Below, piece after piece: positions 58,759 through 64,000 of a stretch of DNA of 64,000 nucleotides; the stretch's first letter is position 1, and the number at the start of each line of letters is the position of its first letter. The DNA is from Alphaproteobacteria bacterium (GTDB taxonomy: Bacteria; Pseudomonadota; Alphaproteobacteria; Rhodobacterales; Rhodobacteraceae): positions 62,001 to 126,000 of the forward strand of contig JAJRPO010000025.1 of assembly GCA_024280735.1 (NCBI GenBank), in the 5' to 3' direction. Both the position numbers and the translations under genes were made by a program. Under the pieces are notes generated by a model. It ran no database searches, was not told where the DNA came from, and worked only from the letters and a program-made list of their open reading frames with translations.

Positions 58759-59078
58759 CAACTTGCAATGACCTTACGACTCAGTATCTAACACGTACCG
58801 TGCATTGACACAAGTGGGTAATATGTGCTAGCCGGTTTTTTTCGAATCACCTTCTAAGGAAGGTACCCGATTCGGGTTGACAGCAAGTAAATGAATTTTC
58901 TGCCAATCTCACACGCAAAAGGGGCCGCGTGTATTATGAATCATATTTCATTAACTTTTCCCTTTGCATACCCAATGCGTACCAATTGCGTACCACAAAT
59001 CAGACAAGCGAATTATGCCAAAGGTTAACGCGCGGCCCGTTGATTTTACTTGACCCAAGCCCTGCGAATCGCGCACAA
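58759..59078. other. Intergenic region with a tandem repeat and a hairpin
   Basis: No convincing gene in these 320 bases. ACCTTC/GAAGGT (about 58851-58866) lies inside CGAATC/GATTCG arms, and at 58974-58994 the 10-base unit ATGCGTACCA is followed by ATTGCGTACC, a near-perfect tandem repeat. Together with the neighbouring DUF3800 gene these could be traces of a mobile element, but no integrase or second end is seen. Confidence 0.4.
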
Positions 59079-59279
59079 GTGTGGGGCAAGGTTCCCCTGT
59101 AATGCGCCACGCGCTTGGGGATGAAATGGGAATGTGGAAGGGCTGACCGATATCCGGGGCCTGACGCCACAACCGCCCCCGCGACTGTTTGCGGTTAGGG
59201 TTTGTTGAATACGCCACTGGCATTCATGCTGGGAAGGCCGACAACCCCGATGATCCGCGAGTCAGGAGACCAGCCCGGC
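59079..59279 (+). promoter_or_regulatory. Cobalamin (AdoCbl) riboswitch
   Basis: The conserved blocks appear in the right order: GATGAAATGGGAAT, then CCGCCCCCGCGACTG, then the B12-box-type GCCACTG (59213-59219), GGGAAGG (59231-59237) and the 3' block GAGTCAGGAGACCAGCC (59259-59275). It ends 46 bases before the cbtB start, so cobalamin should shut off the cobalt transporter operon. Confidence 0.9.
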
Positions 59280-59325
59280 ATAACGCAACCGATGCTGTCG
59301 GGAGAGGCAGCTGTAGGAGATTGAT

Positions 59326-59496
59326 ATGACTACGAAAACACAAGATACCACCCGCGTTGGTTCCAAAATGCTGGCAATTGTTGCCACCGCGTTTCTGGGC
59401 CTTGGCGTAATGATGATTGCTGGCCATGTGCAGGCAACCACTCTGCATGACGCAGCCCATGATGTACGTCACGCAACCGGCTTTCCTTGCCACTAA
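59326..59496 (+). CDS. cbtB: Cobalt transporter subunit CbtB
   Basis: 56 residues, below the usual size cut-offs. One membrane segment (MLAIVATAFLGLGVMMIAG) followed by a short histidine-rich tail (HDAAHDVRHATGFPCH) that may bind metal. AGGAG precedes the ATG. It follows the cobalamin riboswitch directly and precedes cbtA, which is the normal order of the CbtAB cobalt uptake system. Confidence 0.9.
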   Translation: MTTKTQDTTRVGSKMLAIVATAFLGLGVMMIAGHVQATTLHDAAHDVRHATGFPCH

Positions 59497-59605
59497 AACC
59501 TTTCGGTTATTAACAAACGAATCGTCACCTGATTCGCCGGCAGCCCTTGTTTCATCGGCCGCCAGCGAAGCGGTGGCTCCGTGTTTTGACTGGAAAGGTT
59601 GAAAA

Positions 59606-60286
59606 ATGTTTACACGTCTTGTGACCAGCGCCCTGTTCGCTGGCTTTGCGGCGGGGCTGATTGCTGCCCTGTTGCAACTGTATTTTGTGCAGCCCGTTCT
59701 GCTGCATGCGGAGCTATATGAAACCGGAGCCTTGGTGCATTTTGGCACGGCGGCCACCCCTGGCGCCGCCCCCGCGATGGGCGGCATTGATCCTGTTCGC
59801 GATGGACTGAGCATCCTGTTCACCGCGCTGGTTTACACCGGATATGCCCTGATGATGGTTGCCGCCATGGCCGCCGCACAGGATCGCGGCGCTGTGATTT
59901 CCGCGCGCAACGGTATACTCTGGGGCTTCGCCGGTTTCATGGCAGTACATTTCCTGCCTGCCTTCAGCCTGCCACCAGAATTGCCCGGTTCCGCAGCCGC
60001 AGACGTGGCCCCGCGCCAGATCTGGTGGTTTGGAACCGTTGCCGTTTCCACGCTGGCCCTGTGGCTGATTGCCTTTGGTAAAAGCTGGTCAATCTGGGTT
60101 GTTGCTATCGTTTTGTTGTTGGTGCCCCATCTGATCGGCGCACCCCATCCAACAGAATTCTTGGGCCCCGTCCCCCCCGAACTCGCCGCGCTGTTCGCCA
60201 GCCGCGCCTTGGGGGTTGGCTTGGCCGCATGGGTCTTGCTCGGGCTGTTCAGCGCCTATTTTTGGCAACGGGAAAATAATACCTAA
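59606..60286 (+). CDS. cbtA: Cobalt transporter subunit CbtA
   Basis: 226 residues with about five membrane segments. N-terminus LVTSALFAGFAAGLIAALLQ and the conserved FLPAFSLPPELPG and LLVPHLIGAPHP segments match CbtA, the predicted cobalt permease regulated by cobalamin riboswitches. It begins 109 bases after cbtB with GGAAAGG upstream. Confidence 0.92.
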   Translation: MFTRLVTSALFAGFAAGLIAALLQLYFVQPVLLHAELYETGALVHFGTAATPGAAPAMGGIDPVRDGLSILFTALVYTGYALMMVAAMAAAQDRGAVISARNGILWGFAGFMAVHFLPAFSLPPELPGSAAADVAPRQIWWFGTVAVSTLALWLIAFGKSWSIWVVAIVLLLVPHLIGAPHPTEFLGPVPPELAALFASRALGVGLAAWVLLGLFSAYFWQRENNT

Positions 60287-60293
60287 AGAACAA

Positions 60294-60313
60294 GGGGCGG
60301 CGGCCAACGCCCC
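60294..60313. repeat. Intercistronic hairpin after cbtA
   Basis: GGGGCG and CGCCCC, 6-bp stem, 8-base loop, just after the cbtA stop. It may weaken read-through into the next gene or protect the mRNA. Confidence 0.4.
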
Positions 60314-60343
60314 CTCTAACAGTACGGTATCAAAGGATAAAAA

Positions 60344-60823
60344 ATGCCAAGATCACTTACACTCCTCTTTATAGGTCTGTTCTTCGGAGGCGGCCTTGGC
60401 TTCCTTCTGGCCGCCTCAGGTGGGGCCACGCTGGATGGCCACGCACATGACGTAGCCGTGACAGGAATGGATCACAGCACACACCACGGCACACCGGTAT
60501 CCATCACCGCCGATGAGAACGCCCCGACACTGGCCATGACCCTGCACCAAGACCCCATGTCAGGCTGGAATTTGCAAGTTAGCACCAGCAATTTTCGTTT
60601 TGCCCCGGAACACGCATCAACCGCAAACATCGACGGCGAAGGCCACGCTCATGTCTATATCAATGGCGAAAAACTTGGCCGTCTTTATGGCGCATGGATG
60701 CATCTTGACGCGCTGCCCAAAGGGGTGGTCGAGGTAACTGTTTCCCTCAATGCAAACGACCACAGCCCCTTGAACCTAGGCGATGAACCGTTGAGCGTTA
60801 GCACGTCTATTGTGGTGGAGTAA
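60344..60823 (+). CDS. Histidine-rich exported protein of the cobalt locus
   Basis: 159 residues. Hydrophobic N-terminus (LLFIGLFFGGGLGFLLAASG) acting as a signal or membrane anchor, then a His/Asp-rich segment (DGHAHDVAVTGMDHSTHHG) and a beta-rich domain with NFRFAPEH and GEGHAHVYINGEKLGRLYGA. I do not know the family name. Its place after cbtA and its histidines suggest periplasmic metal (cobalt) binding or delivery. AAAGGA precedes the ATG. Confidence 0.65.
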   Translation: MPRSLTLLFIGLFFGGGLGFLLAASGGATLDGHAHDVAVTGMDHSTHHGTPVSITADENAPTLAMTLHQDPMSGWNLQVSTSNFRFAPEHASTANIDGEGHAHVYINGEKLGRLYGAWMHLDALPKGVVEVTVSLNANDHSPLNLGDEPLSVSTSIVVE

Positions 60824-61184
60824 CAATGCTCTGTGCGGGAATTCGCCCCTTCAAAAGATGCCTCAGGCGGCCACAAGAACGGGCGTCTTCTATCACACCA
60901 TCAGCGCTGTCTAGATACAAGCGAGCAAAGGCCAGAATATCGGCAATGTCCCCGCTTGGATCTACCCCTGCAAATAAATACGCAGCTTTGCCTGTTGCTC
61001 GAAATGACAGCGCTGTTGGTTCCGTGCAGATATTCATGCATTCCACAGTGGCAATATCAAACGCCCGAATATCCGCATCCCCCGAGGCCGAGAACAATTC
61101 CCGCAACGCTGTCGCTTGCGCCACCCCTTGCGGCGCAACCCCTGCTTTACAGCAGGTCGCGCAAACCGTTAAACAATGGCGCAT
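60807..61184 (-). CDS. DUF1636 protein
   Basis: 125 residues starting MRHCLTVCATCCKAGVAPQG, with the cysteine pattern (CxxxCxxC) and a later CMNICTEP of DUF1636, a thioredoxin-like ferredoxin-type family often found with cobalamin biosynthesis genes. It probably binds a metal or iron-sulfur cluster. It faces the His-rich gene and overlaps its end by 17 bases. Start at 61184 chosen over a frame to 61247. Confidence 0.82.
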   Translation of the reverse strand: MRHCLTVCATCCKAGVAPQGVAQATALRELFSASGDADIRAFDIATVECMNICTEPTALSFRATGKAAYLFAGVDPSGDIADILAFARLYLDSADGVIEDARSCGRLRHLLKGRIPAQSIVTPPQ

Positions 61185-61252
61185 AACCCGCGTCCGATCC
61201 CTGAAAACATTGACCCTATCTTGGGCTATATCCAAACACCGGAACAAATACC

Positions 61253-62308
61253 ATGCCTGCTAAAATCCCTGCCACCGTTGTAACCGGCTTTCTTGGTGCC
61301 GGCAAAACCACCCTGATCCGCCACATGCTGCAAAACGCACAAGGCAAACGCATCGCACTGATTATCAATGAATTCGGCGACCTTGGCGTGGACGGCGAAA
61401 TCCTGAAAGGCTGCGGCGACGAGACTTGCCGCGAGGAAGATGTGGTAGAGCTGTCAAACGGCTGCATCTGTTGCACAGTGGCTGATGATTTCATTCCAAC
61501 CATGGAGATGCTGTTGGCGCGCGATCCGGCCCCCGATCACATCGTGATTGAAACCTCCGGCCTCGCCTTGCCGCAACCACTTGTGCGCGCCTTCAACTGG
61601 CCGCAAATCAGCACCAAAGTCACCGTCGACGGGGTGGTCACAGTGGTGGATGGCAAAGCAGTGAGCGAGGGCCGTTTCGCCCATAATGTCGCCGCGGTGG
61701 ATGCCCAGCGTGCACAAGATGAAAATCTGGATCATGAAACCCCGCTGTCAGAGCTGTTCGACGATCAAATCGCTTGCGCCGACCTGATTGTGGTCAACAA
61801 ATCTGATCTGCTGGGCGAGGATGAAGCCAGTAAACTGGTCGATAGGCTACAAGCCGCCAGCCGCGACGGGGTACAAGTGGTTAAGGCGAAAATGGGCGCG
61901 CTGCCGGTTGATGTTCTGCTCGGCCAAGGCATCGGCGCAGAGGATGATCTGGAGGACCGTCACGAGGTTCACCACCATCATCACGACCACGAAAACGACG
62001 ATCACCACCACGAGCATGATCACGATGAATTCCAAAGCTTCGTGATCGAGCGGGGCGAAATCACTGATCCTGCCGCCTTTGCCGAGCAACTGGTGGAGGT
62101 GATCAAAGCCCACGATATTCTGCGCCTCAAAGGCTTTGCCGCCATAACTGGCAAACCTATGCGCCTGACCATTCAGGCCGTTGGCCCGCGCATTGAAACG
62201 TACTTCGACCGCCCCTTCAAATCAGGTGAACTACGCTCAACCCGACTTGTGGTCATCGGCCAGGCAGGCCTTGACCAAACTGCCATTCAAAAGGCGCTAA
62301 TCGATTGA
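61253..62308 (+). CDS. cobW: Cobalamin biosynthesis GTPase CobW
   Basis: 351 residues. COG0523 G3E GTPase: Walker A GFLGAGKTTLIRHML, CICC metal-binding motif (SNGCICCTVADDF), NKSD nucleotide motif (VVNKSDLL), then a histidine/aspartate-rich loop (residues about 240-261) and the C-terminal CobW domain. It is thought to deliver cobalt to the CobN chelatase, which is two genes downstream. Confidence 0.94.
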   Translation: MPAKIPATVVTGFLGAGKTTLIRHMLQNAQGKRIALIINEFGDLGVDGEILKGCGDETCREEDVVELSNGCICCTVADDFIPTMEMLLARDPAPDHIVIETSGLALPQPLVRAFNWPQISTKVTVDGVVTVVDGKAVSEGRFAHNVAAVDAQRAQDENLDHETPLSELFDDQIACADLIVVNKSDLLGEDEASKLVDRLQAASRDGVQVVKAKMGALPVDVLLGQGIGAEDDLEDRHEVHHHHHDHENDDHHHEHDHDEFQSFVIERGEITDPAAFAEQLVEVIKAHDILRLKGFAAITGKPMRLTIQAVGPRIETYFDRPFKSGELRSTRLVVIGQAGLDQTAIQKALID

Positions 62309-62763
62309 CCCGGATTACCCTCACCATTGAAAGCCCACTCACTGCCAGTTCCCGCGCCCTAATCGCTGGCAGTGAGGCGGCGATGCGGGCGGTATTTACC
62401 GAGGAGGATTGCTATACTTTCTCACCGGAACAGCTGGATAAACCTAACATTGCTTTCTTTGTTGCACGACAGACATCCAAAATCGTCGGCTGCGTCGCTT
62501 TGGTAAAACACCAGGACTACGGCGAGGTAAAGCGCTTGTTTGTTCCCAAAACTGCCCGTGGATTGGGTGTCGCCGAAACTCTAATGTCCCGCCTGGAAGC
62601 ACATGCACAAACGGCAAACCTGCCGCTGATCCGCCTTGAAACCGGCGCAGAGCTCGTTGCCGCCGTGTCCCTTTATGAAAAACTGGGCTACAAAAAATGC
62701 AACCGCTTTGGGGATTACGCCCCAAACCCCGCCAGCCTTTTTATGGAAAAGCACCTCGCATAA
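62305..62763 (+). CDS. GNAT-family N-acetyltransferase
   Basis: 152 residues from a TTG overlapping the cobW stop by four bases. GNAT fold with VGCVALVKHQDYGEVKRLFV and the acetyl-CoA loop RGLGVAETLMSRLEAHA; target unknown. Its place between cobW and cobN is unusual for cobalamin genes but could be chance co-transcription. Confidence 0.8.
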   Translation: MTRITLTIESPLTASSRALIAGSEAAMRAVFTEEDCYTFSPEQLDKPNIAFFVARQTSKIVGCVALVKHQDYGEVKRLFVPKTARGLGVAETLMSRLEAHAQTANLPLIRLETGAELVAAVSLYEKLGYKKCNRFGDYAPNPASLFMEKHLA

Positions 62764-62788
62764 CCCCTTCTTCCATTTCGAATTCGTT

Positions 62789-62802
62789 TTAAATATCCCC
62801 GC
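62789..62802. repeat. Dispersed motif TTAAATATCCCCGC, copy 2
   Basis: Exact 14-base match with 41236-41249, again just after a stop codon and followed by CGGAGG. It is 44 bases upstream of the cobN start. Confidence 0.5.
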
Positions 62803-62845
62803 CGGAGGCATCCGCCCCTACGCCCAACCCAAAGGCCAGTAAACC

Positions 62846-64000
62846 ATGCACCTTCTTCAAGCCCAGCCCGGCAGTATCGATGACGGCAACGAACCAGTTG
62901 ACCTCGGCCAAACCCCTGCCGATCTGGTATTTATTTCGGCCGCCGACACCGAGATCGCAGGCCTGTCAGAGGCCCATAACGAATTGCAAGGCACAACCGG
63001 GACCCTGCGTCTGGCCAGCATGATCCATTTGCAACATCCGATGTCGGTGGATTTGCATATCGAGAACTGCGCCACTAAATCCAAACTGGTAATCGCGCGG
63101 GTGCTCGGCGGAGCGGGGTATTGGAAATACGGGCTGGAACAATACGCGATTCATTTGGGGCAGCAAGGCATTGCTTTTGCCGCCCTGCCCGGCGACGATA
63201 AACCTGACGAGGACCTGTGGCGCCTATCCACGGTTCCGCGTGATGACTGGGAAAACCTTTGGGCTTACCTGGTGGAGGGTGGCCCGGAGAATAACATTAA
63301 CTTCCTGCACTATGCTCACGCCATGCGCGAAAATACCGAGCGCCCCGCTGCCGCCAAACCACTACTGCGGGCAGGCATTTATTGGCCCGGAGCAGGCCTT
63401 GGCGATCTGGCAACCATCCGACCTTATTGGACTTCGGGCGCACCCATCATACCCCTGATCTTCTACCGCGCCCTTGTGCAAGGTGCAGGCTTGAACCCGA
63501 TCAACCGCCTGACAAAATCGCTGCTGCGTCAAGGCCTCAACCCGATGCCGATATTTGTCGCCAGCCTGAAAGATCCGATTTCCGTTGCCACGCTTGAAAG
63601 CTTGTTCACCGCTGCACCCCCATCCGTGATCTTGAACATGACAGCCTTTTCCGTAGGTTCCCCGCATCAAGGCGAGCATCACAAGGGGGCGTCGAACCCC
63701 CTTGTGATGCAGGCCGCCAACGCTGCGCCAATCTTTCAGGTGGTGCTTGCGGGATCTTCCGAACAAGCTTGGGAGGAAGGGCTTAACGGCCTTTCCGCCC
63801 GTGACATCGCAATGAATGTCGCCCTGCCAGAAGTTGATGGTCGCATCTTGTCGCGCGCGATTTCCTTTAAGGGGGAGGCCTATTTTGACGAGGCGACCGA
63901 GTGCCCTATCGCTGCCTATCGCGCACGCGGCGACCGGATTGATTTTGTTGCTCAGCTGACCGCCAATTGGGCAGGTCTGCGCGCCAAGCCAGAAAGTGAG
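62846..64000 (+). CDS. cobN: Cobaltochelatase subunit CobN (3' end outside window)
   Basis: The first 385 codons of a gene that runs past the window end, starting MHLLQAQPGSIDDG. CobN is the large subunit of the ATP-dependent aerobic cobalt chelatase that inserts cobalt into hydrogenobyrinic acid a,c-diamide, with CobS and CobT. ARVLGGAGYWKYGLEQYAI and PILERALVQGAG-type segments fit the CobN/BchH family. Around residue 278 the protein has a histidine-containing insert encoded by a perfect hairpin (63676-63710). Confidence 0.93.
   Translation, partial: MHLLQAQPGSIDDGNEPVDLGQTPADLVFISAADTEIAGLSEAHNELQGTTGTLRLASMIHLQHPMSVDLHIENCATKSKLVIARVLGGAGYWKYGLEQYAIHLGQQGIAFAALPGDDKPDEDLWRLSTVPRDDWENLWAYLVEGGPENNINFLHYAHAMRENTERPAAAKPLLRAGIYWPGAGLGDLATIRPYWTSGAPIIPLIFYRALVQGAGLNPINRLTKSLLRQGLNPMPIFVASLKDPISVATLESLFTAAPPSVILNMTAFSVGSPHQGEHHKGASNPLVMQAANAAPIFQVVLAGSSEQAWEEGLNGLSARDIAMNVALPEVDGRILSRAISFKGEAYFDEATECPIAAYRARGDRIDFVAQLTANWAGLRAKPESE
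63676..63710. repeat. Perfect 14-bp inverted repeat inside cobN
   Basis: GCATCACAAGGGGG, 7-base loop, CCCCCTTGTGATGC: exact 14-bp stem within coding sequence. In the reading frame it encodes about twelve residues around EHHKGASNPLVMQ. It keeps the frame open on both sides. Confidence 0.8.

Noticed and set aside
58843-58878. Possible tRNA fragment (TTCGAATC near a T-arm-like pattern)
   Set aside because: No acceptor stem or anticodon arm could be built around it.
58951-59223. 90-codon frame on the minus strand over the cobalamin riboswitch
   Set aside because: It overlaps the riboswitch and has no recognisable domain; the conserved RNA blocks explain the sequence better.

Overview
The window reads as chromosomal DNA of a marine alphaproteobacterium, most likely the Roseobacter group of Rhodobacteraceae. 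The reasons are the layout around dnaA (gyrB, recF, dnaN, dnaA, rpsT), the sulfoacetaldehyde and 2-aminoethylphosphonate catabolic genes, the cbtBA/cobW/cobN cobalt-cobalamin block behind a cobalamin riboswitch, a LuxR regulator without a LuxI, and several RTX or Hint-type exported proteins. This placement rests on protein-family resemblance and gene order, not on a database search. No rRNA, tRNA, CRISPR array, insertion sequence or intact integrase was recognised.

Layout. 1-4240: an apparent operon of a Gln-rich coiled-coil protein (5' end outside the window), a type I secretion-like ABC protein with several degenerate catalytic motifs, and a HlyD-type adaptor. 4298-10045: xsc, then serB facing serC-serA, which is the full phosphoserine route to serine with a candidate serC leader RNA. 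10060-15790: an FAD reductase, a HAD hydrolase, a small YjdM-like protein, a Hint-domain exported protein, a DMT transporter and a LuxR solo. 16073-23988: gyrB, recF, dnaN, a rhodanese gene, dnaA, a second rhodanese gene and rpsT, all leftward, with a dense cluster of GANTC sites upstream of dnaA. 24084-28747: enoyl-CoA hydratase, mutM, a ParDE-like toxin-antitoxin pair, and ubiE-ubiB.

28956-32299: a polar amino-acid-type ABC transporter whose ATPase and permease genes run into two AhpD-like genes, with the binding protein divergent. 32431-37710: CoxG-like protein, esterase, ilvA, an RTX protein and argG. 38052-45567: an OmpA-like coiled-coil protein, sulfotransferase-like protein, periplasmic MsrA, YggT, a thioesterase, an MFS permease, a MepA-like lipoprotein and a phytase-like esterase. 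45575-48148: a serralysin-type RTX metalloprotease. 48355-53245: phnW-phnA-phnY with a divergent LysR regulator, which together convert 2-aminoethylphosphonate to acetate and phosphate. 53250-58693: smc followed by two accessory genes, and a DUF3800 gene. 59079-64000: riboswitch, cbtB, cbtA, a His-rich protein, DUF1636, cobW, a GNAT gene and the start of cobN.

The two C2 heteroatom pathways (Xsc releasing sulfite and acetyl phosphate; PhnWYA releasing phosphate and acetate) point to use of dissolved organic sulfonates and phosphonates. The most unusual unit is the 1-4240 operon. Other items worth checking are the 14-bp perfect hairpin inside cobN, the small gene after smc bounded by 14-bp direct repeats, the GANTC cluster, and several strong unexplained inverted repeats.
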